The notes: a model not told the origin generated them from the letters alone. Positions 1 to 9,299 are shown, counted from the first letter of the stretch. The stretch is DNA of 46,859 bases from Pseudomonas sp. GM21 (GCF_000282215.1 NZ_AKJS01000082.1:1-46859); one strand, 5' to 3'. Made by a program: numbers and translations.

Positions 1-103
1 GGCGGCGAAGCCGTCGCAAACCTGCGTCCACGGCCTGCCTGACACCGAGGTGCCTGAATTGACGACGGCTTCGCCGCCGAACGCAGGCTTCGCCAGCTGC
101 TAC
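1..103. repeat. Palindromic intergenic repeat, family C (copy 1, left part cut by the window edge)
   Basis: The right arm at 62-103 runs from a GACGGCTTCGCCGCC block through CGAACGCAGGCTTCGCC to AGCTGCTAC. Its inverted partner GGCGGCGAAGCCGTCG is at 1-16; the rest of the left arm lies outside the window. The same arrangement recurs complete at 20343-20473 and 27002-27133, about 131 bp each, with a less conserved centre. It is non-coding, lies at gene ends, and is probably a REP/BIME-type element. Confidence 0.8.
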
Positions 104-161
104 AAGGGTCGCGGGGTTATGCGACCAACGATTGACTACCGGCGGGTGTGCCCGCCACCGA

Positions 162-187
162 GGCGCGCTATACTGCCGCGCCTTTTT
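162..187 (+). terminator. Terminator-like hairpin with a -10-like box in its loop
   Basis: GGCGCG (162-167) pairs with CGCGCC (177-182), and TTTTT follows at 183-187, so this fits an intrinsic terminator for a gene upstream of the window. The 9-nt loop holds TATACT (169-174), which could instead be the -10 box of the fumarase promoter; no good -35 is seen at 17 bp. A second GC hairpin, GGCGGG/CCCGCC, lies just upstream at 141-156. The sequence alone does not decide between terminator and promoter. Confidence 0.4.
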
Positions 188-219
188 AGCGTCGCGCCAG
201 CAGCCCCGGCGTGCCTTGA

Positions 220-263
220 AAGGTGCTTGCAACCGACCGATGCACCCAAGCTGCAAGCACCTT
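220..263 (+). promoter_or_regulatory. Stem-loop in the fumarase 5' leader
   Basis: AAGGTGCTTGCA (220-231) and TGCAAGCACCTT (252-263) are perfect 12-bp inverted arms with a 20-nt loop, ending 35 nt before the fumarase ATG and just before the GAGGAG ribosome site. It could be an mRNA leader structure or a spaced DNA operator. It does not resemble a riboswitch I know, and no T-run follows the stem, so it is not a simple terminator. Confidence 0.5.
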
Positions 264-298
264 ATTGAATGTTCCCGTCTTTTAGAGGAGCGCGACTC

Positions 299-1822
299 AT
301 GACCGTGATCAAGCAAGACGACCTGATTCAGAGCGTTGCCGACGCCCTGCAGTTCATTTCTTATTACCACCCCGTTGACTTCATTCAGGCGATGCACGAA
401 GCGTACCTGCGTGAAGAGTCGCCGGCCGCGCGCGATTCGATTGCGCAAATCCTGATCAACTCGCGCATGTGTGCCACCGGCCACCGCCCGATCTGCCAGG
501 ACACCGGTATCGTCACCGTGTTTGTCCGTGTGGGCATGGACGTGCGCTGGGATGGCGCCACCATGGGCCTGGACGACATGATCAACGAAGGCGTGCGCCG
601 GGCTTACAACCTGCCGGAAAACGTCCTGCGTGCCTCGATCCTCGCCGACCCGGCGGGCGCTCGTAAAAACACCAAGGACAACACCCCGGCCGTTATCCAC
701 TACTCCATCGTTCCGGGTAACACCGTGGAAGTGGACGTGGCAGCCAAGGGCGGCGGTTCCGAGAACAAGTCGAAAATGGCGATGCTCAACCCGTCCGACT
801 CGATCGTCGACTGGGTGCTCAAGACCGTTCCAACCATGGGCGCCGGCTGGTGCCCACCGGGCATGCTCGGCATCGGCATCGGCGGCACCGCCGAGAAAGC
901 CGCGGTCATGGCCAAGGAAGTGTTGATGGAATCCATCGACATTCACGAGCTCAAGGCTCGCGGCCCACAGAACCGCATTGAAGAAATGCGTCTGGAGCTG
1001 TTCGAGAAGGTCAACCAACTGGGCATCGGCGCCCAGGGCCTGGGTGGCCTGACCACCGTGCTCGACGTGAAGATCATGGATTACCCGACCCACGCCGCTT
1101 CGTTGCCGGTGTGCATGATCCCGAACTGCGCCGCCACCCGTCACGCCCACTTCGTGCTTGACGGTTCCGGCCCGGCATCCCTGGAAGCGCCACCGCTGGA
1201 CGCTTACCCGGAAATCGTCTGGGAAGCCGGCCCGTCGGCCCGTCGTGTCAACCTCGACACCCTGACCCCGGAAGAAGTGCAGAGCTGGAAGCCGGGCGAA
1301 ACCGTCCTGCTCAACGGCAAGATGCTCACCGGCCGCGATGCCGCGCACAAGCGCATGGTCGAGATGCTGAACAAGGGTGAAACCCTGCCAGTGGACCTCA
1401 AGGGTCGCTTCATCTACTACGTCGGCCCGGTTGATCCGGTGCGCGAAGAAGTAGTGGGCCCTGCCGGTCCGACCACCGCAACGCGGATGGACAAGTTCAC
1501 CCGTCAGATCCTCGAGCAAACCGGCCTGCTGGGCATGATCGGCAAATCCGAGCGCGGCCCGACCGCAATCGAAGCGATCAAGGACCACAAGGCCGTTTAC
1601 CTGATGGCAGTCGGCGGCGCGGCTTACCTGGTGGCGCAAGCCATCAAGAAGTCCCGCGTGGTGGCTTTTGCCGAACTGGGCATGGAAGCGATCTACGAGT
1701 TCGACGTCAAAGACATGCCAGTGACTGTGGCAGTCGACAGCAAGGGCGAGTCGGTTCACATCACCGGTCCGGCCATCTGGCAGAAGAAGATCAGTGACAG
1801 CCTGGCCGTAGAAGTGCAGTAA
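299..1822 (+). CDS. fumA: Fumarate hydratase, class I (iron-sulfur dependent)
   Basis: This enzyme reversibly hydrates fumarate to L-malate in the TCA cycle, in the cytoplasm. The 507-residue product has the class I layout: an N-terminal alpha region with the cysteine segment MCATGHRPICQDTG near residues 60-75 and the PNCAATRHAHFVLDG block near 280, then a C-terminal beta region from about residue 340 to the end. Class I enzymes hold an oxygen-sensitive [4Fe-4S] cluster; the conserved cysteines are visible. The ATG at 299 was chosen because GAGGAG lies 8 nt upstream; the longer reading frame opening at 269 has no ribosome site. The gene stands alone, with a strong terminator behind it and a stem-loop in the leader that may regulate it. 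The unrelated class II FumC is excluded by sequence. Confidence 0.95.
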   Translation: MTVIKQDDLIQSVADALQFISYYHPVDFIQAMHEAYLREESPAARDSIAQILINSRMCATGHRPICQDTGIVTVFVRVGMDVRWDGATMGLDDMINEGVRRAYNLPENVLRASILADPAGARKNTKDNTPAVIHYSIVPGNTVEVDVAAKGGGSENKSKMAMLNPSDSIVDWVLKTVPTMGAGWCPPGMLGIGIGGTAEKAAVMAKEVLMESIDIHELKARGPQNRIEEMRLELFEKVNQLGIGAQGLGGLTTVLDVKIMDYPTHAASLPVCMIPNCAATRHAHFVLDGSGPASLEAPPLDAYPEIVWEAGPSARRVNLDTLTPEEVQSWKPGETVLLNGKMLTGRDAAHKRMVEMLNKGETLPVDLKGRFIYYVGPVDPVREEVVGPAGPTTATRMDKFTRQILEQTGLLGMIGKSERGPTAIEAIKDHKAVYLMAVGGAAYLVAQAIKKSRVVAFAELGMEAIYEFDVKDMPVTVAVDSKGESVHITGPAIWQKKISDSLAVEVQ

Positions 1823-1842
1823 GCACTTAGCGGACTAAACAG

Positions 1843-1881
1843 CGGCCGGGTTGTCTGAAAAGACGACCCGGCCGTTTTTTT
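1843..1881 (+). terminator. Intrinsic terminator of the fumarase gene
   Basis: CGGCCGGGT (1843-1851) pairs with ACCCGGCCG (1866-1874), and additional TGTC/GACG pairing extends into the loop. Seven T residues follow directly (1875-1881). It starts about 20 nt after the stop codon and separates the fumarase unit from the toxin operon. Confidence 0.93.
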
Positions 1882-1951
1882 GCTCACAATTAACGCCGAC
1901 AGCATTAAAACCAAAACCAATAAAACCATTCGATCTAAAAATTCCTCGCTG

Positions 1952-1971
1952 ACCTGTCAGATCTGACAGGT
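1952..1971. promoter_or_regulatory. Perfect 20-bp palindrome resembling a lux/las box, upstream of the Tc toxin operon
   Basis: ACCTGTCAGATCTGACAGGT is a perfect inverted repeat. From memory it shares ACCTGT..GATC..ACAGGT with the Vibrio fischeri lux box, and differs at three positions from the lasB-type box of P. aeruginosa (ACCTGCCAGTTCTGGCAGGT). It sits in an A/T-rich gap, 90 bp before the TcB ATG, with no other gene nearby. If LuxR-type protein binds at about -42, transcription would start near 2004, which favours the ATG at 2061 over the upstream TTG at 1989. Binding by a LuxR-family protein is inference; no luxR or luxI gene is in the window. Confidence 0.7.
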
Positions 1972-2060
1972 TACGCACGGCTCCCATCTTGTTAGCGTCT
2001 GATCCATCAAGCGACACCGTAGCCACGGGCGAGCGCCAGGCCAAAAACAGGATCAGCCCC

Positions 2061-5000
2061 ATGGAAGACCGAGCGTCTCTGAGTATCACTGAACCCTCCA
2101 TCGCCAAAAGTGCGTCGATCGCCACCATCGGCAAAAGCTGGGGATCCGTCGGCGTGACGGGCAGAGCCTCATTCGAATTGCAGCTGCCCCTTTCAGCAGG
2201 GCGCGGGTTCGATCCCGCGATGGTGCTGAGCTATGACAGCCAGGGCGGTAACGGGCCGTTTGGCATTGGCTGGCATCTGGGCATCAATGCAATCACTCGC
2301 CGGACTAGTAAGGGGGTGCCCGATTACCTCGACGTCGACATCATGGTCGGCCCCGGCGGCGAGGAGCTGATGCCCGAGCTGGATGATGAGGGCCGGCCAA
2401 AATCCAGACTCGAAACGCGTTATCGCGAGCTCGATGTGGGTGAGCACCGCGTAGTGCGCTACTGGCCGAGGGTCGAGCGTTCATTCGATTTGATCGAGCT
2501 TTGGCAACCGCAGGGAAAATCACCCTTCTGGCTGGTACACGGAGCAAATGGCAGCCTGCATGTCTATGGCAAGACCGACGCTTCGCGTCGCGCCGAACCT
2601 GTTGACCCGGCCAACCCTGACGCTTCACCGCGTATCGGTGTGTGGTTACTGCTCGAAAGCATGAACCCCCATGGCGAACATATCTGTTTCGACTACAAGC
2701 CCGATGATCAGCCCCATAGTCCCGATGATTCGCACGACTATCGTGCCCAGCGCTACCTGCACCGGGTGTGTTACGGCAATGCCTTGGCCAGCAATGACTT
2801 GTACGCCTGGACGGTGGAAAACCCGGCGAACCTGGACTGGCATTTCCATCTGGTGTTCGATTACGGCGAGCGCACGCTCGACCTGCAACAGAAACCGCTC
2901 TACGGGCCGCCATTCGATGCGCCCGGCGAGGGTTTCGGCGAGTGGCAGCTGCGCAGCGATCCCATCCACAGCTACACCTACGGTTTCGAACTGAGCACCC
3001 GACGCCTGTGTCATCAGGTTCTGATGTTTCATCACTTCCCGCAGGAGCTGGGCGCAAAACCGGTGCTCGTGCGGCGATTGCTGCTGCAGTACCAAACAAC
3101 TTCGCTGGATTACACCCTACTGGTGGCGGCGCACTATCAGGCGTACGACGCCAGCGGTGCCGTGGAAAACATGCCGCCGGTGGAGTTCGACTATTCAGGT
3201 TTCGAACTCAATACCCAGTCGAGCCCGTTCTTGCCGTTCGAAAACATGCCAGGCATCGAGGACAGTGCGCATCATCAATGTGTCGATCTGTTCGGTGAAG
3301 GCGTGCCCGGTTTTCTCTGTCGTTACGACCAGAGCTGGTACTACCGCGAGCCCTTGCGCGCAATGACGGGGGGCGATGACATCCATTACGGCCCATGGAC
3401 GCAGCTGCAGCAGATCCCGGTGGCTGATCGCAATCAACCCGCCTATCAGGCGCTGACCGGTCTGACCGGTGACGGCCGCCTGGACTGGATCCTCGCCTCA
3501 CCCGGCACATGCGGTTTCCACACCCTCAATCCGGATCGCAGTTGGTCAGGGTTCATTCCCTTTACGGCGTTCCCGGTGGAGTTTTTCCACACGTTTTCAC
3601 AGTCCGGCGACTTTATGGGCAATGGTCTTAGCTCGATGGCGCTGATCGGCCCGCGGAGCGTGCGCCTGTACCCGAACCGTCGTGAGGACGGTTTCGGCCA
3701 AGGCCTGGACGTCCCGCGTAAACCGGACAGCGATAGCCTGCCGCTATTCAGCCATTCGCGCAGCGAGCTGGTGATGCTGGGCAACCTGCTGGGCAGCGAC
3801 ATGAGCGAGCTGTGTCGCATCCGGCACGACGAAATAAAATGCTGGCCGAACCTGGGGCATGGTCGGTTCGGCAAGGGCTTTGTCATGAGCGCCCTGCCCT
3901 TCGATTACGCGACGTTCGACTCGGCGCGCGTGCGGATCGCCGATCTGGATGGCTCCGGTGCACCGGCGCTGATTTACCTGAAGTCCGACTGTTTCGAGAT
4001 CTATTTGAATCACGGCGGCAATGGTCTGGAGCAAATCCCCGTCACCGTCCCTTGGCCCGACAACATCCGTTACGACAACCTGTGCCAGGTCACCCTCGCC
4101 GACCTGCAAGGCCTGGGTTGCGCGAGCCTGATCCTGACGGTGCCGCACATGTCGCCACGGCACTGGCGCTACGATTTCGTCAGCGCCAAGCCTTACATGC
4201 TGGTCGCCAGTAATAACAACATGGGTTGCAGCACAGGAGTGGTTTATCGCAGTTCCGCACAGGAATGGCTCGATGAAAAGGGCCGGATACTCACGCTTAA
4301 ACGTTTGCCGATTTCCTGCTTGCCGTTCCCGGTGACCGTGGTCAAGCAACAACGCCAGCTCGACGAAATTACCGGCAACTGCCTGAACCAGTTTTTCCAG
4401 TACCAACAGGGTTACTACGATGGCCGGAACCGGGAGTTCCGCGGCTTCGGCCTGCTGTGCCAGACCGACAGCGAAACAGGCACACGCGAAGGCGACAACG
4501 GCTTTACCGCCTCCTCACTGATCCGCACCTGGTTTCATACCGGACGGCTGGTCGACCTGCCACGCGATGGCTACTTCAACCGTGATCCCGAGGCCCTTGC
4601 CTTAAAACCCGCGTTGTTTTGCCAGTATCACCCCAACGATGATTTTGATGATCCCGTCCCGCCCGCCGACGAGGCCACCGCTCAAGCAATAGCACACGCC
4701 CTGGCAGGTTCGGTGCTGCGGGTGGAAACCTGCGCCGCCGACGACGATCCGGCCACGGAGGTGCCTTTCACGGTGGAGGAAAGTCGTTACAAGGTCCGCG
4801 AACTGCGCAAAAAGGGAGAGCATGACGCTTACCCGATCATGCTGCTCTTGCCACTGGAGAGGATCAGCTACCAGTACGAACGCTTCGTCAACGACCCACT
4901 GTGCCGACATGAAATCACCTTGGCCCATGACGAGTTCGGCCTGCCTGTGCATGCCATCACGGTCAGCTATGCACGACGCCGAACCGAGAGCGATGAACCG

Positions 5001-6614
5001 CCCTTTGACGACGCCGATGAAAAGAAATGGTGGCTTGATGCCCATGACCCGGCACAACAGTCTTATTACCTGAACGAAACCCGCGCCCGGTTCATTCACT
5101 TGAAGCAGGACTTGCAAGGCTGGCGACTGGGTCTGCCCTGGCAGCAACGCGGCAATGCATTGATATTGCCCAAGGGGTCTGCACCCGAAGGGCTGAACCC
5201 CGAAGGCATATCCTTTGAGGGGCTGCTCAAACTGTACGCGTCACCCCAATGGGTCGCTCAGCGACTGTTGACCACCCAATCCGTCTATCGCTACCTCAAG
5301 ACAGACGATCAGACCCCACTGGCCGATGGCAAGGCGGAATTCGAGGCACTGCGGGCGCCGCTGGAAATTGCCCAACTGGACAAGACCGCGCTGGACGCCT
5401 ACGACACCGTGCCGTCACTGGTTATCCGGGACGAACTGGAAAAGATCGGGTACTCGCACATGCCCCTGATTCTGGGTGTGGACCCAGTCGCCGACGAAGA
5501 GGAAGACAAGGCACGCAATTTGTGGTCATCCCGGTACGGTTTCGCCAGGTACGACGTTCCCGAGAACTTTTATAAGGTGCTTGAGTACAACGAAACGCCG
5601 AGTCACGGCATCACGACAGCCCGTTACGACGCCTACCGCCTGTTCCTGGAAAGCGTCAGGCAGCCAGACGGTTGTGAAGCACGTTTTGAATATGACTATC
5701 ACGCGCTGCAACTCATGCGCAGTATCGATGCCAATGAAAATGTCGAGGAAGCCCTTTACGAACCGTCCGGCCAACCGCTCGCCATCAGTTTCCATGGCAC
5801 CGAAGACGGCAAGCCCGCAGGTTTTCGGCCTATCGCTGAGCACGTGCGCCCCCTCGACCCTCGCCCGGGCCCTGCCATCGAAGACCCGAAAGGCGCCCTG
5901 CAAAACGCGGCGAGCGTATTGCGAAAGGACCTGTTCAGCTGGATGGGCGAACTCCCCGACTCCGTCAGGCAGACACCCGACTGGCTGACCGCCTGGATCG
6001 AGCAAGGTGATGTGCTACCCAGCCTGCATATTCGCGCCAGCGCCCGGCGTCGCCTGTCTCGGCTCATGTTCCTGACCGTGGCTGAACAAGCACTGCTTGC
6101 CTTGATCCACAGTGCTCCCCGCGAACCCGTGCACAGTGTCGTCCTCACCGCCGACCGCTACTTTGACGATGTGCTTCAGCAAATCCAGATCGTCAAAGCC
6201 TTCGTGGATGGTTTCGGCCGACCATTGCAGATCAAACAACTGGTCGAACCCGGCCCGGCTTTCGTGGTGGAAAACGGTGAGCTGGTGATTGAAGACGGCA
6301 AGCCCAAGGTCGCCCCCGCCAACCCGCGCTGGCGCGTCAGCGAACGGGTGGAATACAACAACAAGGGATTGCCGGTTCGCGTGTTTCGCCCGTACTTCGC
6401 CAATGTGCACTGCTACATCAATGACCAATACTTGCGTGAGTTCGGCCATCACGATCAGAAGTTTTACGACGTGCTGGGGCGCCTGAACAAAGTCATCAAC
6501 GCCAAAAAGGATGTCGCACTTGAAATCATCCACCCTTGGTACAAAACCAGTCTGGATTTCAACGACACCTACGTTGCGCAGCCTGATACCGGGCTGAAGG
6601 CAGGCAAACAGTGA
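2061..6614 (+). CDS. tcdB: Tc toxin component TcB (SpvB / TcdB / TcaC family)
   Basis: TcB proteins form the lower half of the hollow TcB-TcC cocoon that encloses a toxic payload and docks onto the TcA injection channel. The 1517-residue product is of normal TcB length. It starts with the SpvB domain (GKSWGSVGVTGRASFELQLP, then SYDSQGGNGPFGIGWHL), continues with VCBS/FG-GAP-like repeats from about residue 400 to 700 (DLFGEGVPG, LTGDGRLDW, DLDGSGAPAL, DLQGLGCASL), and ends in an RHS-like region (YDVLGRLNKVINAKKD). I chose the ATG at 2061 because AGGA lies 8 nt upstream; a TTG at 1989 would add 24 residues. Its TGA overlaps the GTG start of the next gene by 4 nt (GTGA), implying translational coupling. 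No TcA gene is adjacent. Expression may depend on the lux-box-like palindrome upstream. Confidence 0.93.
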   Translation: MEDRASLSITEPSIAKSASIATIGKSWGSVGVTGRASFELQLPLSAGRGFDPAMVLSYDSQGGNGPFGIGWHLGINAITRRTSKGVPDYLDVDIMVGPGGEELMPELDDEGRPKSRLETRYRELDVGEHRVVRYWPRVERSFDLIELWQPQGKSPFWLVHGANGSLHVYGKTDASRRAEPVDPANPDASPRIGVWLLLESMNPHGEHICFDYKPDDQPHSPDDSHDYRAQRYLHRVCYGNALASNDLYAWTVENPANLDWHFHLVFDYGERTLDLQQKPLYGPPFDAPGEGFGEWQLRSDPIHSYTYGFELSTRRLCHQVLMFHHFPQELGAKPVLVRRLLLQYQTTSLDYTLLVAAHYQAYDASGAVENMPPVEFDYSGFELNTQSSPFLPFENMPGIEDSAHHQCVDLFGEGVPGFLCRYDQSWYYREPLRAMTGGDDIHYGPWTQLQQIPVADRNQPAYQALTGLTGDGRLDWILASPGTCGFHTLNPDRSWSGFIPFTAFPVEFFHTFSQSGDFMGNGLSSMALIGPRSVRLYPNRREDGFGQGLDVPRKPDSDSLPLFSHSRSELVMLGNLLGSDMSELCRIRHDEIKCWPNLGHGRFGKGFVMSALPFDYATFDSARVRIADLDGSGAPALIYLKSDCFEIYLNHGGNGLEQIPVTVPWPDNIRYDNLCQVTLADLQGLGCASLILTVPHMSPRHWRYDFVSAKPYMLVASNNNMGCSTGVVYRSSAQEWLDEKGRILTLKRLPISCLPFPVTVVKQQRQLDEITGNCLNQFFQYQQGYYDGRNREFRGFGLLCQTDSETGTREGDNGFTASSLIRTWFHTGRLVDLPRDGYFNRDPEALALKPALFCQYHPNDDFDDPVPPADEATAQAIAHALAGSVLRVETCAADDDPATEVPFTVEESRYKVRELRKKGEHDAYPIMLLLPLERISYQYERFVNDPLCRHEITLAHDEFGLPVHAITVSYARRRTESDEPPFDDADEKKWWLDAHDPAQQSYYLNETRARFIHLKQDLQGWRLGLPWQQRGNALILPKGSAPEGLNPEGISFEGLLKLYASPQWVAQRLLTTQSVYRYLKTDDQTPLADGKAEFEALRAPLEIAQLDKTALDAYDTVPSLVIRDELEKIGYSHMPLILGVDPVADEEEDKARNLWSSRYGFARYDVPENFYKVLEYNETPSHGITTARYDAYRLFLESVRQPDGCEARFEYDYHALQLMRSIDANENVEEALYEPSGQPLAISFHGTEDGKPAGFRPIAEHVRPLDPRPGPAIEDPKGALQNAASVLRKDLFSWMGELPDSVRQTPDWLTAWIEQGDVLPSLHIRASARRRLSRLMFLTVAEQALLALIHSAPREPVHSVVLTADRYFDDVLQQIQIVKAFVDGFGRPLQIKQLVEPGPAFVVENGELVIEDGKPKVAPANPRWRVSERVEYNNKGLPVRVFRPYFANVHCYINDQYLREFGHHDQKFYDVLGRLNKVINAKKDVALEIIHPWYKTSLDFNDTYVAQPDTGLKAGKQ

Positions 6615-9274
6615 CTCTCTCGGTTCATTGGCACACCCCGAACCTGACAGTCATTGATAGTCGGGGTTTACCGATCCGTCAGGTCGCGTACTTGCGCAAC
6701 CTCGTCGGCGGGCCACTGGACACCCTGATTACCCGACAGCGGCATGACGCCGCCGGGCGACGGGTCGCGCAATGGGACCCGCGGTTGTTCGGTGTCGACC
6801 CCAACCTGTCCACCGTCTACCGCCTCTCTGGCGAACCGCTCAAGGTCGATAGCGTCGATGCCGGCTGGCGCTTGAGCCTGGTCGGCGTGGGCGGTGAAAC
6901 GCTTCAACGTTGGGACCAGCGCGGCAGTCATTGGCGCACCCGCTACGACCCCTTGTTGCGTCCGGTCGCGATTGAAGAGAACGCCCAGCCCAACGTCGAA
7001 ACCTTTGCTTATGCCGATGCCTCGGCTGATCCTGATTTCAACCTGCGTTGCCAGCTGACCGAACAGCTCGACCGCTCCGGCACCTTGAGTGTCGACAGCT
7101 ATAGCCTGCTGGGACAGCCGCTGAGTGAAACGCGAATCCTGATCGAAGGTACGCCCTACCGCAGCAGCCGCACGTTCAGTTCGCTCGGCGTGGTACTGAG
7201 CCAGACCGACGCCGGAGATCATCAGCAACAGTTGCAGTACGACGTCGGCGGCCAGCTCCAACAGGTTGAGCTGCGGCTAAAAGGCAGCCCGACCTGGCAG
7301 GCGATTTTGAAAGAGGCGCAGTACGACGCCGCCGGCCTGATCATTGAACAAAGCGCCGGCAACAATGTGCTCAGCACCTGGACCTACGACCCGGCCGATG
7401 GGCGCCTGACCAGCCAACGCAGCCAAAAAAACGCCGAGCCGGCGCTGCAACACCTCGACTATTTCTACGACCGCGTCGGCAACATCACCCGTATCGAAGA
7501 CCGCCTGTTCCAGCCGATCCACTTCGCCAATCAGCGGGTCGACGGCCACCGCGACTTCACCTATGACTCGCTGTACCGGCTGACCCGTGCCAGTGGTTAC
7601 GACGATGCCCCACCGTCGGATATTCCGGGTCGGCCGCTGCCCGGCCACCCGAGCAATCGGCTCAACTACCGGCAAGACTATGAGTACGATCACGGCGGCA
7701 ACCTGATCACCTTGCGTCATGTCCGTGATGGCGCCGCGCATACCCGCGAGATGTTCATCGACCCTGGCAGCAACCGTGGCGTGCGCTGGAAAGAGAGTGA
7801 TCCTGCACCGGTCTTTACCGAACTGTTCGACCATCACGGCAATCTTCAGCAATTACAACCGGGCAACACCTTGCAGTGGAACAGCCTCGATGAGCTGGCA
7901 TCCGTCACGCGGGTCAAACGCGACAATGACCCCGACGACCAGGAACTCTACCGCTACAGCCAGGGCGTGCGCGTGTTCAAGCGGCATGAAACCCACACCT
8001 CCTCGCTCACCCATTTTCACCAGGTGGTCTACCTGCCGGGGCTGGAAATCCGCACCCGCGACAATGGCGAAGAGCTGCATGTGATCACCCTGCCCGGCGG
8101 GCACGGCAGCGTGCGTTGCCTGCACTGGGTCAGCGGCAAACCCGGCGGGATCGAGGCCGATCAGTTGCGCTACAGCCTGGAAGACCATTTGGGCTCCTGT
8201 GCCATGGAACTCGACCGACAAGGGCAAGTGATCAGCCACGAAGGTTATTACCCGTTCGGCATCACGGCCTGGCTGGCGGCTGGAAATCAAGTCGACGTCG
8301 ACTACAAGACCATCCGTTACTCGGGCAAGGAAATGGATGACAGTGGGCTGTATTACTACGGCGCCCGGTATTACGCACCGTGGTTGCAGCGCTGGGTCAG
8401 TGCCGACCCGGCGGGGGATGTGGATGGGTTGAATCTGTATGCGATGGTCGGCAACAACCCGCTTCTGTACGTCGACAGATCAGGCACATTCAAAGCCGTA
8501 TTTGAACTGGGGCGGGATTTCGTAGGTGTACTCGGTAAAGCCAAGAACGCCGCCGATCAGATACACATCCTCGCCACTGAATTCGACGGCCTTATTCCCG
8601 AAGGCGCCGACATTGCCGAGGTTCGTCAGAGCATGACGCTGGGTAAATTCCTTCGGTCCAAACATGGCGTCAAATCAATCTTGAAAGGCGCGATTGCCGG
8701 TACCACCGTGGCCTCGGCACTCGGCAGCGTTGTACCCGGTATCGGCACCGGCATTGGCGCAGCGGTCGGCATGGTGGCCGGCGCCATCGCCATGCCGTTA
8801 CTGCGGTATTACTTTTTCAAGAAAGGATTGCAGCTGGCGCAAACGCTACATACCCAAGAAATCAAAAATGGCTTGGGCACGGCTGTCGATACCTCGAACA
8901 AAGTCATTGAGGGAGCACAAAGTATTGTCAGTAGCGGCCGGGAGGCCATCGACAAAATCAAACAGCTAGCGGACAGCATCACGAGCTACCCGCAGCCAAT
9001 TCAAGACATGTTCTACAAACAACTGGGTGAACTCAGCTCCGAAGCTCAACGCCAGGCCATGAAGCTGCTCAACTCCGGCATGGAGCCATTTGAGGCAATC
9101 AGTCAAACGCTGGAAATGGCGAAGGCCGTCGTTGAGCAATCCAGCGAAGCTGACGGTGCCAATCAGCGGCTGGCGGAACTGAGCCAGGTCGTCAATACGA
9201 TGGAGAGACCCGTTCCAAAACCCAGAAAACCGAGACAGCAGTTGCATAGAACCGTCTCCGAGTCAGCCGCATGA
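6611..9274 (+). CDS. tccC: Tc toxin component TcC (RHS shell) with variable C-terminal payload, copy 1
   Basis: TcC closes the TcB-TcC cocoon, cleaves itself with its RHS-associated core, and holds the released C-terminal toxin inside. Residues 1-625 of 887 are the conserved shell, rich in YD repeats, ending in the core (RYSGKEMDDSGLYYYGARYY, RWVSADP, DVDGLNLYAMVGNNP, LLYVDRSG). Residues 626-887 are the hypervariable payload. Its segment 689-731 is glycine-rich and hydrophobic, with G712, G716, G720 and G724 spaced as GxxxG; helical-looking sequence follows, and the tail is basic and proline-rich (RPVPKPRKPR). I recognise no ADP-ribosyltransferase, deaminase or nuclease motif. The start is GTG, overlapping the TcB stop. 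A second TcC follows after 25 nt. A membrane-acting payload is inference. Confidence 0.92.
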   Translation: MTLSVHWHTPNLTVIDSRGLPIRQVAYLRNLVGGPLDTLITRQRHDAAGRRVAQWDPRLFGVDPNLSTVYRLSGEPLKVDSVDAGWRLSLVGVGGETLQRWDQRGSHWRTRYDPLLRPVAIEENAQPNVETFAYADASADPDFNLRCQLTEQLDRSGTLSVDSYSLLGQPLSETRILIEGTPYRSSRTFSSLGVVLSQTDAGDHQQQLQYDVGGQLQQVELRLKGSPTWQAILKEAQYDAAGLIIEQSAGNNVLSTWTYDPADGRLTSQRSQKNAEPALQHLDYFYDRVGNITRIEDRLFQPIHFANQRVDGHRDFTYDSLYRLTRASGYDDAPPSDIPGRPLPGHPSNRLNYRQDYEYDHGGNLITLRHVRDGAAHTREMFIDPGSNRGVRWKESDPAPVFTELFDHHGNLQQLQPGNTLQWNSLDELASVTRVKRDNDPDDQELYRYSQGVRVFKRHETHTSSLTHFHQVVYLPGLEIRTRDNGEELHVITLPGGHGSVRCLHWVSGKPGGIEADQLRYSLEDHLGSCAMELDRQGQVISHEGYYPFGITAWLAAGNQVDVDYKTIRYSGKEMDDSGLYYYGARYYAPWLQRWVSADPAGDVDGLNLYAMVGNNPLLYVDRSGTFKAVFELGRDFVGVLGKAKNAADQIHILATEFDGLIPEGADIAEVRQSMTLGKFLRSKHGVKSILKGAIAGTTVASALGSVVPGIGTGIGAAVGMVAGAIAMPLLRYYFFKKGLQLAQTLHTQEIKNGLGTAVDTSNKVIEGAQSIVSSGREAIDKIKQLADSITSYPQPIQDMFYKQLGELSSEAQRQAMKLLNSGMEPFEAISQTLEMAKAVVEQSSEADGANQRLAELSQVVNTMERPVPKPRKPRQQLHRTVSESAA

Positions 9275-9299
9275 ACCGGCGCAACGGCGAGCCTGAAAA

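Noticed and set aside
132..174. TTGACT and TATACT as a sigma-70 promoter for fumarase
   Set aside because: The two boxes are 31 bp apart instead of about 17, and TATACT lies in a terminator-like loop.
8486..9274. Enzymatic toxin domain (ADP-ribosyltransferase, deaminase or nuclease) in the TcC copy 1 tip
   Set aside because: No characteristic catalytic motif of these families could be found by reading the sequence.
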